Positions 9,421-21,335 of a stretch of 64,000 bases of DNA are shown piece after piece. The stretch spans positions 310,001 through 374,000 of the forward strand of contig JAGGNK010003335.1 in NCBI GenBank assembly GCA_017590115.1, in the 5' to 3' direction. Below the pieces are notes generated by a model, which did no database searches, was not told the origin of the DNA, and worked only from the letters and a program-made list of their open reading frames with translations. A program made the translations under genes and the position numbers. The DNA is from Montifringilla adamsi (Eukaryota > Chordata > Aves > Passeriformes > Passeridae). The number at the start of each line of letters is the position of its first letter. Position 1 is the stretch's first letter.

Positions 9421-12400
9421 TCCGCGCATTTCGGTGTCTCCGATCACGGCTCTCGTGCAGTGGCTTGTGCTGCTCTTCCAGCACCTCTGGAAACGCGGTT
9501 ATGAAATTACTTCAACGGGAAGTGCCTGCCGGAGCGTCCCTGCTTTTGTTCCTGGATTTTCCTTGCTGTCCTCTGGCAGGTGAACACCTGCGAAGGGCTG
9601 GGCGGTGGGGACCGGGCGAGGACAATGCCTGCATTTTCCCAGGGATTGGATTTGAGCTGACAAAAATGCACGGCTGGCCCTTCATCCAGCCTGAATGCTG
9701 GATACTGTGTCACAAAATCTGGGGAAGGATGATGTTAAGCCGGAGACCTCTGAGTGCTGTGCCCTCAGCAAGGGTTTGAATTCCTCGTGTTTGCTGTGTT
9801 ACGAGGATATACAGGGTGTAGCTCCAGGGAATCCAGGCTCCCCACTCAATATCAGTACACTGCATCCTCATCAGGTTAATTGGCCTTTTGCCTCATTAAA
9901 AGCAAGGTACTTTGTCAAGTTATACTTAGCTCTGTAATGACCATATGTGTACTGCTCTGTGGTGGTTGTTGCTGTGTTATTAACTGCGTGTTTCTGGGGC
10001 AAATACTTCACCATTCGGGACTGCTGACCCCGCATTGTGAAAGCTAGACCTGTCTCTTTTTTTAGTTATCCAAAAGATAAATTTAGAAGCTTGCGTTTCC
10101 TGGGAGAAAGGTGGAACCTTGCATATCATAATATGTTGTTGAGGAAAATGGGCTAGGACTGTGTGCAAGAAAACTAATTTGGGAGACACTAATTTCATGT
10201 GCATCTGTATATGGGCCATCGTGGACAGAGAGGATTTAGTGAAAGAGCTGTGGTAGAGACAAGAGGAAAGTATATGGGGGAATTTCTCAGGACTGTGGTC
10301 TCATTGTCAGGGGAAAACACAGCAAAAGGTATGTGGCTTTTATTGTTTTTATTTATTTTTTTTTAAATCAAAAAGGATTCTGAACTCGTGCATCTCTGAG
10401 CAGCAGGGTTTGACTTGAAGGGGAATGGAGGCTGCTCCGTGGCATCCTGGCTCAGGTCCAAAGTGTTAATGTGTGGGCTGATGTAACAACAAGTTAAGGA
10501 TTGTCATTCTGTCGTGACACCTCCTTGGAGCTGATGCTTTTGTTTCTGTGTGGCTCTGACGAGCTCCCTGGCTGAGGGACACTGCAGATTGGTGGGAGCC
10601 TTGTCTCAGCAGAGCTCGATGGCAGATTCCAAAGGAAAAATAAAATCTGGTGGTTGGGAAATGTCATTGCTGTGGTTTGGTTTGGTGATGAAGATGAAAT
10701 GGGAGTCTCAGCTTGCTGAACTGGTGGTTCCCTGAGCACTTCATGCTCTTGGTCCAGCTGGGAGGTTACTTCTGAAGGTGACTTTCCTGGCAGGATTTTC
10801 TGATTTGTAGCACCTGAGCTGCTGGAAAGGTGTGTGAACTGGGAACCCACAGTTTGCCTTCCTGCTCTGTGGCTTGTGCCACAGAGGGAGGGGAGATGCA
10901 AAAGGATGCAGGGGTATTTCCCATTCTTGCTGCTCATGGGGGTGTTGAGAACACCAGAGCTGGCAGGGGGTGAAGGTCTGGGCACAAGGAGCACTCTGAG
11001 GGACAGCTGGGCTGCAGCTGTGTGAGGGATATTACAGAGCTGGGAGACAGAAGCTGGGGTCACTTCTGAGTGGGAAGGGAGGACCTTGTGGCACTGATCA
11101 CTCCAATTCCCCCACTTCCAAAGACGGAGGCCTCACAGGACCATCTTCTCCCTGCTCTGGCTCTGTGCCTGGGTCTGTTTTCCAGTGATTCATCCCCTTC
11201 TCACTGGCTAAGATGCTGTGTGTCTCCTGCTCTTGCTGCGTGCCGAGGTCCGGGATGCGATGCAGGACTAGACCTGTGATGGGAGCATCCATGTCTCTCT
11301 CCAAGGAGCAGTCTCTGCTGTTTGCACATCTCACTTGGAGGAGAGAAAGTGGGTGCTGAGACTCTGCACGGGACCCAGACCCTCTCTGTGCAGAGCCAGG
11401 AGGACTGAGGTGAGAGAAGGATGGCCTGGGGTGTGGGGGACAGAACAGGAATGCCAGTCTGGTGCCTGCTGTGTGTGGGGTCTGAGCTGGGCTGCTTCTT
11501 GTGCGCCCTCTGGGCAGAGATCCAGGGAGGGGGATTCTCACTTTGGCCATCTCACTGCTGGGCAGGCTCTGAAGGCTGGAACTTCCCCACCTGCAAACCC
11601 CAGAGGGGCGCAGCCTCTGCAGCTCTGCCCAGCCATGGTTTTCATCCCTCTGGCACAGAGGGAGCAGCTGGTCCTGGGGCCTGGCATTCTGCAGGTCTCA
11701 CCACCCACTTGTCCATCTTGAAACCTCTTTTGCACTGGGAGTATTATTGGTTTTTTTCATGCTGTTATATAACGATTCCTGTTATTGCTTCTCCTCCTGT
11801 CTCTTTTCTTTGTATCTTCTAGCTCCTTAATTTTGGATGGTCTCATATCTCCTTTGTGCCTACACGCACAGATCAAGGAGGAGGAAATAGGTGCAAGACA
11901 CGGCGCTGGCATTCACTGGTGAAGGAGCTGGTAGCATTATCCCCACTGGAACAACTCCTGATCTGAATCCAGAAGGGGCTTGTGGTCCTCATCCTCCTGG
12001 TCTTTAGGGGTAGCTTGTGTCAGCATCTCCTTCCCACTCTGCATGAGTCCTCTCTACCTGTGTGAAATATTTATGTGCAGATATTTTGTACACAGGAGAG
12101 TGGGGATTTAACCTGTCCAGGCTCTGATCTCTGCTTTCACAGAGGAACAAATGTCCTCCTGCCTCCATATGCAGCGATTTGCAAAGTAGCTTTAATTAGA
12201 GCTTGTATGTCTCCTGAAGCACTTCACCGAAAACGCTGCTGAGCTCCAGGACAAGGTCTGCCACTCGCCTGTAGGATTAGCTAGCTTAGCCTGGGCAGGT
12301 AATCTGGTGGTGGCAGATCCCTGGGAGGATTTGCAGGCAGAGGACCTGTTGTTGTAGCTGGTACTTCTTGTGAGATGAGATATTTATTTTATTTCCAGTC

Positions 12401-13739
12401 CGAAGGTGTCTTGGTCCCAGTGGCAATCAGGAACTTGCTGGGGCTGTGGCATTGGCCTCAGTGGCCACCTGATGCTGGGAGCTGTTTATCCTGGGGCCAG
12501 GTTGGTTAGAGCTGGCCTGTGAGGGGAGGAGGGAGGTCGGATTTTGAAGTGCCCGCTGGAAAATACAGCCCTTTGGATTACAGTGTAGGTGTTGCTGCCT
12601 GAAATAGCACTGGCAACTTTGGACCAGCAGCTCATGCAAAAATATCATTCTTCACTATCCTGCAGATCATTGGAAGCCAGGCAGGCACAGGGGAGGGGTG
12701 TGGGTGGGCTCCAGCCGCTGGTGATGGTACTCTCCCTTCATCCCAGGACAGCTGTGGAGCACAGAGCAGCAAAGCTGGATTTTCTCACACACCACCTTGC
12801 TAATTAGAGCTGTCTGAAACTGTTTCTCACCACCTTCAGAAAATCACACTTCTTTGGGTTTGCAGAAGAGCAAAAACTTGCTTCCTTCTTGCCTTGAGTT
12901 TCTGCAGATGGGGAATGGTCACTGTGCTGCACACAGCTTTGACCTCTCACAAGGGTGACACAATTCTGGGTGCTCTCTGAAATCCTCTCATACAGGATTT
13001 GGTCTGGAGTGGACCTGGGGCGGCTGGGTCCTCGTGGCCAGGTCAGCTCCTTGTCTCCCAGACGAGCCATCCAGGAACTGGCAACTGGAACTGGAGAACT
13101 TTGCTCTGCCGAAGCTGTAGGTCCCAGTGTCTTCAGTGGTGCCTGACACAGAAACAGAGTTTTTTCCCTCCCAGACATGTGCCATGTGTGGAGCAAAGCC
13201 TGGCTAGTTTCTCAGTCTCCCTTTCAGAAATGTTTGAGTAAATAAAGCATCTCCCCAAGGATCGCCATGAGTAAGGTGAGACTAAAACAGCTCCTGAGTG
13301 ATCCCAGCAGTGCTGATTTCTATATCTAGGGCTGCTCCATGCCCAGCCCAGGCCCCAGCTGCTGCTTGGTGGCTCTTTGTGCTGTGCCAGCTGACAGCCC
13401 TTAGATATGCGCCCTGAAGCAGAACGCCCTTTCTAAATCACAGGCAACACCTTGACTTGGGTTTGGATCTGGATCAGAAACTGGTGCATGCTTGGGAGCA
13501 CAGAGGCAGTAAACTGCATCACCAGGCAAGAAGGGAGCCATGCTCTGCCACAGCTGAGCTCCCCGCTTTGTTTGGGCTGCATAAGGTGCACCATGGGCAC
13601 CAGGGCCTGGAGCCTTCACTTGGCACACCCCAAAATCTGCTGCGAAGTGCCACAAGGGATGGGTTTTGGTACCGTGCTGCTGGGCTGAGGGTGCCTCTCC
13701 CAGCAGACTGGAGGGGGTGGCCAGTTCCCCTGCGCATGT
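9421..13739. other. Intron stretch, no gene recognised
   Basis: Mostly single-copy sequence. AT-rich parts at about 9,860-9,950, 10,325-10,375 (T-rich) and 12,170-12,215 (with TTTAATTAGAGC) contrast with GC-rich surroundings. I see no repeat family, exon or RNA gene. Confidence 0.5.
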
Positions 13740-14600
13740 GACATGGCTCCTACGCAGAGCGGCTGCTGCTTTGCCAGGTTTGGGGCACTGCATGCTGCTG
13801 CTGGAGCCGCCTCATCTCCATTCCCCTCCTGAGTCAATGTGTGACGCTGCTGGGCGCAAACGAGAGCTGTGGTGGCCCTGGCACGGCACCTGGGCTTCCC
13901 CAGGTCAGCTGTGCTGGCCCAGGGCAGGTGGCGGCGCAGATGCAGGGAGAAACACAGAGCTGAGCGACGCACTCGGCCAGGAGGAGCTCAGGAGACTGAT
14001 CCGTGGGGGCAGCAGGTTTGGGAGGCTGCGAGCCCGTGGGCGACTCTGGTCGTCTGAGGAATTGTCACTGCAGAGGAGCCTGAGCGACAAAGTGCTGGGA
14101 GGTGAGGAAGTGCCTCCGCTGAGCCGGGAGCTGCCGGGGCTGTCTGGCAGCTCCTGTCGGTGCTCCCGTGCCCGGTGCGCAGCCCGGTCAGCGCTGCCGG
14201 CGCTGCTGGGAGCTGGGCTGGGCGCAGCAGAGCTGTCAGCACATCCTGCCCCTCTCTGCTGCTCAGAGGAGGCTGCCAGGATGCGAGTTCACCCCCTCCT
14301 CAAGTGCTGTCCGCCCTGTCGTGCCCAAACGGTGCCGCTGGAAGGCGAAGGCTGTGCCCCGCTCCCCGGTGAGGTGTTCTCTGCGCTGTGAGCTGCTCTG
14401 TCCGGTGCAGATGGCAGAGGACGCCTGTCCTCGGCGGGGGCTCGCGGGTGCGTGCGGCGAGGGGAGGCTCTGGAGGAAGCTCATCTCCCTGGAAACTTTG
14501 GCAGCCAGGCGCCTGCTTGCCTACCGAACTGGGTGCGCAGCAGCCCAACCCCAGCGCCTCTCAGCACTTAACGTCTCCGCCCTGGGGGGAGGTGGAGAGG
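13740..14600. promoter_or_regulatory. Intragenic CpG-rich island in NRG2 intron 1
   Basis: CpG density is far above the flanks: I count 7 CpG in 14161-14220 and 9 in 14401-14460, where neighbouring 60-base lines often have none or one. It lies 5 kb after the first exon. Such an island can be an alternative promoter, an enhancer, or simply GC-biased DNA. A long open frame (13,666-14,391) spans much of it, starts at a TTG and resembles no known protein. No clear NRG2-like alternative first exon is visible. Confidence 0.55.
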
Positions 14601-17600
14601 TCTGCCAGCTGCCCAAAATTTTGGGGATAGAGTACTGAGCCTGCAAGGGTAGGCTAGAGATCAAAAGGAAGATGAATCACCGTCCTGCTCTTTCTCTGCT
14701 GAATGACCATGCTCCCAGAGCTGGCTGCTGCAGCTTGGGGCTGGGCTGTGTGCTGCAAAGGCTGGGCTGAAGGGCCAGTAGAAACTGCTCTTGTTGAATC
14801 CCCATGGTCCAGCTCTACCGTGGATAAGACCCTGACCAGTTCTGGAGGATGGAAAATATGAGGTACCCCAGAAGACTGGTCCTAGAGGGGAGCACGATTT
14901 GTATCTTGAATATTGTAGCTCAGGGACAAGGTTCTTCTGCCCGCAGCAACTCTCCCTGGCCTGGACAGTCCTTGAATTTTCTTTGTTGCAGTTGGTAGCC
15001 ACAGTGGCTCTCTCTGGTCCCCCCACCTGCCCCACACCCATTGCCGGCAGCAGGACAGTGCCTTCCTTCCCTGTATTCCTGTGACTTACTGTTTGCTGGC
15101 CTCTGGAGGGCAACTGAGTTCATCCTTGCAGGCTGTAGCATTTGTTCTGGTTTTGCAGGAATAACACTTCATCTTTGGTGACCTCCTGGGGCAGAGCTGG
15201 CTGCTGCTGTCTCTGGGCACAGCACCTCTCTGTGATGGGACACAAGTGCCTGATGAGTAGGGATGTGTCACACTTGTGACAGAGCACTCAGCTCCCACCC
15301 TGCTGCCCCTCTCTCTTTCCCTCTCCTGACATGAGGGAACTGTCCTTCACCCTCTTGATGAAGGTGAGAACTCTGGGAAAGCCTTCCCAATGGGCTCAGG
15401 GGCTGGAAATGAGCTTGTAGGATCTGCGGGTGAGAGCGGAGCCTCAGGGCTGATGGAAAGCAGATCTTGGATGTGATGGTTTTCTAGGGCAGGTCTAGAT
15501 GGGCAGTGCTGTGCCTGATGGCTTGTGGAAAGGCTGAGGAGGATGGGAATGCTTTGCAGAGCTTGTGGAAGGACACACTGTACTGCTTAGTGGGAGAGCT
15601 AGCCAGGTGCTGCCAATGTGGGGTCGGAAGGCAGGTATTTGCATTCATTATAATCAATCACTGCTCGTCCACTTTCTCTAATGGCTCTGTAATGATGAAA
15701 CGCTGCTCAGGAGCCTCTCGGTGGTCTCAGGGCAGGCAGATGGCTTGGCAGGAGGGTAGGGACTGGAATGAGGTCTGCTTTCTGGGCTGCCTCAAAGTTG
15801 GCAGTGATGCATGAGTCCTGGCTGCTGCCCTGGCCGGAGCCTGTCCCTGCCGGACCCTGCTCCCGCTGCCGCTGCTCGGGGTGGGCAGCCCTGGGACAAA
15901 CCAAGGGAGGTCAGCATCGGGCACAGCCTTTACTGCCAGCTCGGGCCAGTGGGATGTGGCCTTTGCCATCAGGCAGAGGTGTGTGGGTGTGTGATTAGGA
16001 AAATGCTCATTAGCTCTGGGAGTGTGGCAGAGAGCATGAGCCCTAGGTCAGGATGCCCTGCTTGGGAGTCAGATCTTTCACAGGGGTCCATGGGATGGTA
16101 GTAACAGCAAGGGTAGGAGTGAGTGCTCCTCACCCTTGTCTGGACCTGCTGCTCTAGGTGTTTCCCTCCCACCCCTCCAGTCTTCCTCAGCTGCCCTTCC
16201 ATGTGTCTTGGTGCAGAGGAGAAAAGGAGTGTGGATGTGTTTGTCTGAGTCTCACCATGGCTGCTCTCAGCCTTCAGCGAGGCTGGCACGGGCTGGGAGT
16301 CCAGCTGAAGTCACCAGCACCCCTGGGCAGATCCTCTGCCATGTGAGGTCTCAGCCACCTTCTCCCTGTATCTCTGCTGGGAGAAGGATCTGTTTTCCCA
16401 CCCTGGCTGCCAGGCTGGCTCAGCCCCAGCCCTGGACTCCATGGGGAGCTGCCTGCTGAGGCTGGTGGGATCTGGGGAACATCAGGGACTCCTCTCAGGG
16501 GTGATGGGACACTCACTGCCTGCCTGGGCTGGAATGAAGCAGAAATTTCTGTCCTTGGGGGACCTGGCATGGACAGCTTTGAGAAGACCTGGAGGCCCTT
16601 TCTTACAGCACTGGAGAGTTTGAATCCCACAGACACATCCCCAAATGTGCAGAGCTGAGGCAGCAAGAAGGAGCTGGAGGAGTTTCCCTGCCAGGTCCTT
16701 CCTGCAGCTCCTGGCTTGTCTTGGCACTCTCTGTGTGCACGCAGAGTGTGTGCATCACCCATTCCAGCAGCAACACACTTGGCCCTGCTGATAGGCAAAC
16801 ATCAAACGAGTTCCATCCCCCAATGATGCCCTGACCTTGAGTGTTCCCAGAAGATGCCTTGTTGTCAGTAAATGGGGCTGCAGCTGGCGTGGAGGTCTGA
16901 GGTACACCAGGATTGCTCTTCTCCGGCACTTTCTGCCTAGGTTGGTAATTTAAGCTGGTCCTCCTGGTGTGGGGGACACAAGAGGCTGGATGGCTGGTGG
17001 TTTGTAGGATGGCTGTCATTCTTTCTTGGACATTCAGGCACAACAGCAGCTGCAAGTTCTGGCAAATGCTGCAGAACCCACAGGCCGGATGATGCCCAAG
17101 TAGGATTACAGGGAAGGAGGGGAAAACCTAGTTGGGGTCAGGTATTCTGGTGGATTTGGGAGGCTCAGATGCCGCTGAGATTCTGGAAAAGGCCTTGAGG
17201 GTTTTGAACACTGGATAAGATATAGTAGTAGATGTAGAATGGTTTGGATAGGAATTAGGATTTTTTCTATACCTACAAGAACTGGGGTGCTGCTGGGAGG
17301 CAGCAGGCAGGGGGTCACCCAAAGGTCCTTCTTGCGCCCAGAGCCTCACTGCAGGGTGCTGTGGGGCACTGAGGGGAAGGACTGGGGGGTGCCCGAGGCC
17401 ATGCCTGCATGTACAGCAGGGTTGGGGTGCAGCTGCTGATTCTGCAGCTCCCCAAATACCTCGATGCCTGAAGGGACGGGCTGCACTGGTGAGGCACAGC
17501 CCGTGCTGAGGCAGTGCTGGGTGTTAGCCCCAGGAGAGGTGTGCTGTGATCAGTAATTCCTCTGATCTCCACCACTTGGAGCATGAGAAGGAGCTTTGTG

Positions 17601-17740
17601 GCACATGCAGCCCGTTCCAGTGTAGGGATGTTCTGGAGGGGGGCTGCTCTCAGGGCAGGGTTGCTGGCCACACTCACTGCAGCTAGGGGTGTTTGTGTGC
17701 CTTTGTGCTCCAGAGGGAAGCAAGGCAGGCAAAGGGGCTG

Positions 17741-17850
17741 TGCTTGGAGACTTGGTTCAGATCCTATCTGTGCCACTGATCACAGGAAAGCTTCTTAGTA
17801 TCCTCACGCTGTGATTCCCTGCCTAACAAGCAGGAAGGATGCTGCTTTGT
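17741..17850 (+). mobile_element. Possible MIR SINE relic
   Basis: GACTTGGTTCAGATCC, then TGTGCCACTG and a TATCCTCACGC-like stretch, follows the order of the MIR core (the segment with ACTTGGATTC...ATCC...TGCCACT). The resemblance is judged by eye and the copy is heavily decayed, as ancient amniote SINEs are in birds. Confidence 0.45.
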
Positions 17851-20475
17851 GTGCTCTTCTAGGGAGCAGGCAGAAACTGGTGGTGTGTTGGGTTCCCAGC
17901 AGTGTGTCAGCACCAGAAATCACCAGAAATGGAAACAAACCCCTCCCCTCCCTCCAGCAGCGGTCACTGATGCACCTCAGCACCATCCATTGCCCGGGGT
18001 GCGGGGCTGTCCCTCTGCCGGCTGCTGCCCTGCGGGCTGGCAGACCTGGCTATGAGGGAAGCAGACCCTGCAGGGCTTCTCTGGGCAGTTGGGGGAATCT
18101 GAGTCGGTGTTTGGGGTTGGAGGCCACCTACCTTGTTCCTGAAAAGGATCTGCAAGAGACCTGCAAAGCATCAGCCAGCAGAGTGTTGTCTCTCCTTGGG
18201 TGGCCACCTCGGTCAAATGTTTCCCCGCCAAGCTCAGCTCCCAGCAGAGGGGTTAGAACCACAAGGACAGAAACTCACAGTGCCCAGCCCTGCCTCTGAT
18301 CTGCAGCGGCACACTCCATCTGTGTGGGGGAGCTGTGGCGTGTGAGGAGACGATTTCTGTCAGTCCATTCCTGGTGACATGCAGGCTTCTGGCATCCACG
18401 CTGTTTTCCTGGTGCTCGGCTCTAGTTGGGAGTACTGACGGCAAGCACGGATCCCCGAGGGCACTCGATGCTGTGTGATGGTGTGGAGAGAGGCTTTCCC
18501 AAGCTGCTGGAGGGCTGAGCAGCTCTGTGTTTCTCGCTGTGATGAAGGATGCTCGGGTGAGGCAGCTGCTCTGCTGATGCCTGCGAACTTCTGTAGCTGC
18601 TGCACGGAGCTGAGAGATCAGGGGTGTGTTTTGTGGCTTGAAATGACCCTTAGGGCTGCCAGCAGGACCCATTCCCCAGTCCTCTGGGGTGCCATGCGTC
18701 ACTTGGCAGGTGATTCAAACCCATCCAGGCAGGGTTTTCTTCAGCAGGCTCTTCCCAGGGAGAGCACAGACAAGTGCACTGTCTGCCCGTGCTGAGCCAG
18801 CAAATGCAGGGGCCCTCCTGCCTCGGCTGCAGACGGCTCCAGGCCTCTCCTTCCTTCCAGGCACTGCGGGCTGGGTCACCTTCTGCTCTGTGTCGTCAGG
18901 GCAGGGGCAGGGAGCCCCGAGCTGTCACACCAGGACAGCACAGGTGTGAGGAAGCGGAGGGAATCCTGCCTGCAGTGTGATACACCTGTGGAGAAAACAG
19001 CTGAGTGTGCCAAGAGCATGCATGACGTCACTGCGAGCAGACAGGTAACAGGGAATAAAATCACTGCAGGAAGGAGGCTCCGGATGTTTCTTTGAGCAAG
19101 GAGAGGAAATGCCTTCCTGTGGTGAAGTGTGACACTGGCTGACAGGTGATGAGACCAGCAAATGTCATATTTAGGTGTTAAAGCATCCAGGAGAGGAGCT
19201 GGTAACTCCCAAACCGTAAATACATGAAGAAGGTTCTGGCTTTAGAAGGGCAGATGAGCACACTGGAATGAGCACTGGGAAGCTGTGACCTTTTGAAACA
19301 TTTCTGCTGGGAGGATGGCTGTGGTTTTCCCTCACTGGCTGATGCTGACACTTGCCTGTTATCCATGTTGGATGTTGGCCGCAAGTTTGCTGCTGCCAGC
19401 AGGAGCTCCTGGGGCTGGAGGTGGCTCCTCAAGCCATGGTGCCAGACAGCTCTGAGCTGGGGAGAGGGGCCTGCTGCTCTCCTCTGCTCCGGCTGCTGGG
19501 GAAGCGTGTACTGTGTGTGCTCTGGTGCAGGGTGGCACCTCTGGGAGGGGTCCCTCAGTCCCTGCCCCTGCATTGATGTCTGCAGGCCTTGTGGGCCTTC
19601 CTTGTGGGAAGAGTGATGCTGAGGCCTCGTGGGCAGAGCTGTTCTCCAGCTGGGATGTTTCCTTATGTTGCACAAGATTTACTGAAAGCCTCATGTGAAC
19701 CTGCTGGGACGGGGTGCATGGATGAGTTCCTTTTCCCATCATCTCTTCTGTAACTCAGTGTCCTTTCCTGTCATTCGGCCTTCAGGGAATTTCCCACCCC
19801 TCAGCCTCTGTCCCAGAGCCAGGAGAGCAGGACCAGCCCCTTCCTCCCTGGGCAGGCAATCCAGCCCTTGGTGCTTCACTTGTGGGGTGTCAAATTAAAC
19901 CTGACCTGGAGCACAGCACAGCTGAGCCCTGCTCAGGCTCTGATTCTGGCCCAAGGAGGCTGCAGAGCCCAAGGTGTCTCGTTCCAGGATGAAGTGGGTC
20001 AGTCCAGGGGTCTTTCCAGCGTGGGCAGAGCCGGTAGTGGAGCTCTCCTTTGGGCTGGGGGCGTGAGGAGCAGGCTCAGCCATGTCCCGCGCTGCCAGCC
20101 CTGCTGCCTGCTGCCACCAGGAGCAAAACCCGGTGCCACGGCACAGCTCCAGGCACGGCACTCCTGCAGTGGCCAGGGCAGCGGGCAGTGCCTGTGGGAG
20201 GACCACGCACTGGGCATCTCCTGCAAAAAACTGAGTTGTGCCAGGCGTGTGGTGCTCCCAGGAGAGTTATCAGATCAGTGTGGAGCCTGTGGAACACACA
20301 TCCGTGTCCCTGGGGCAGAAACATGCCCAGCAGCGGGGCCTGGAGGTTTGGAGATGTTTGCTGTTGCAGACATGCACCTGCCAGCAAGTGAGGCTGGGAA
20401 CAGGATTTTATCTGGAGCAGTTTTATGCTGAGCTGAACTCATCTTCTGTGGGAGAGTGGGGGAACAGCAGAAAGT

Positions 20476-20487
20476 GGGGGGGGGGGG
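20476..20487 (+). repeat. G12 homopolymer
   Basis: Twelve consecutive G bases after AAAGT. Confidence 0.9.
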
Positions 20488-20957
20488 CCATCCTTTAGCT
20501 GCTGTACCTGAGGGGAACCCTCCTCCTTGAATTCTTATTTTCGTGGATTATATTCTTCAAAATAATGGGTTTTTTTCTCCTCTCTGTAACGGATGACACG
20601 GGAAACCCTTCTGCAAGGAAGTAAATTCTGCCTGTCACGGTGGCTTTCATTTGGCAGTGTTGAATTTCCTTCCATGCTGCTGTTGTCTTTCTCTTTTCCC
20701 CTTTCTCTCCCGCCCACACACACTCTTTTCCACCGTACATCCTCAGCTTTCAGAATGATAATTGCAGCTGAGTGAAGAAAACCCTAACGTGTTTTGAAGG
20801 ATGGCTTCAGTGCATTTTTCTGCAGTATTCTCTGGGTCTGCACCCTGTTTGAAAACGTGAAGGTGTTTCAACGACCTTTTTTTCCATTTAGACCTATTTT
20901 TTGAGGCTATTTCCTGCAAGTTCCTGGAAAACTCCTTCTTCCCTTTCCCAAAAGCAG

Positions 20958-21335
20958 CTGGGTGAGCTGTGGGGGCTCAGTCAGGAGAAAAGGAGGCTCA
21001 GGGAGGACCTTCTTGCTCTCTGCAAATCCCTGACAGGAGGAGTGGAGCTGGGGGCAGTGGGGGTTGGTCTCTTCTCTCAGGTAACAAGCAGCCTCAAGGT
21101 GTGCCATGGGAGGTTTAAATTGGATATTGGGGAAAATTTCTTTGCTGAAAGGATGGTCAGGCATTGAAACAGGCTGCTCAGAACAGTGGTGGAGTCATCA
21201 TCCTTGGAAATGTTGAAAAAATGTGTAGATGTGGCACCTGGGGAGGTGGTTTAGTGGTGAACATGATGGTGCTGGATTAAGGGTTGAACTTTCTGATCTT
21301 AGAGCTCTTTTCCAACCGTAGCAATTCTGTGATTC
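20958..21335 (+). mobile_element. CR1 LINE, longer 3' fragment
   Basis: One of the longest CR1 remnants here, nearly 380 bases. It includes GGAGAAAAGGAGGCTCAGGG, TTGGTCTCTTCTC with CAGGTAACAAG, GTTTAAATTGGATATT, TTTAGTGGTGAACATG and the end CAATTCTGTGATTCCA. It covers the end of the reverse-transcriptase region and the 3' UTR, with no intact reading frame. Confidence 0.9.

Larger units (their letters stand above)
14640..20957. other. Intron stretch, no gene recognised
   Basis: Single-copy-looking DNA apart from one possible MIR relic. It includes the octamer-containing block near 15,640 and a G12 run at 20,476-20,487. Open frames overlap one another on both strands without any domain. Confidence 0.5.

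Noticed and set aside
7936..9447. 503-codon open frame on the minus strand across the CpG island
   Set aside because: It runs antisense through NRG2 exon 1, the 24-bp repeat and the TGCGA repeat (giving an IASHR repeat). Stop codons are rare in such GC-rich DNA, and no domain is visible.
8697..9779. 360-codon plus-strand open frame with repeated MAERRRGA and RCDAM units
   Set aside because: Built from the 24-bp minisatellite and the pentanucleotide repeat in intron 1; no homology and no supporting gene structure.
13666..14391. 241-codon open frame in the intragenic CpG island
   Set aside because: Starts at TTG, overlaps other open frames on both strands, and resembles no protein family. Better explained by few stop codons in CpG-rich DNA.
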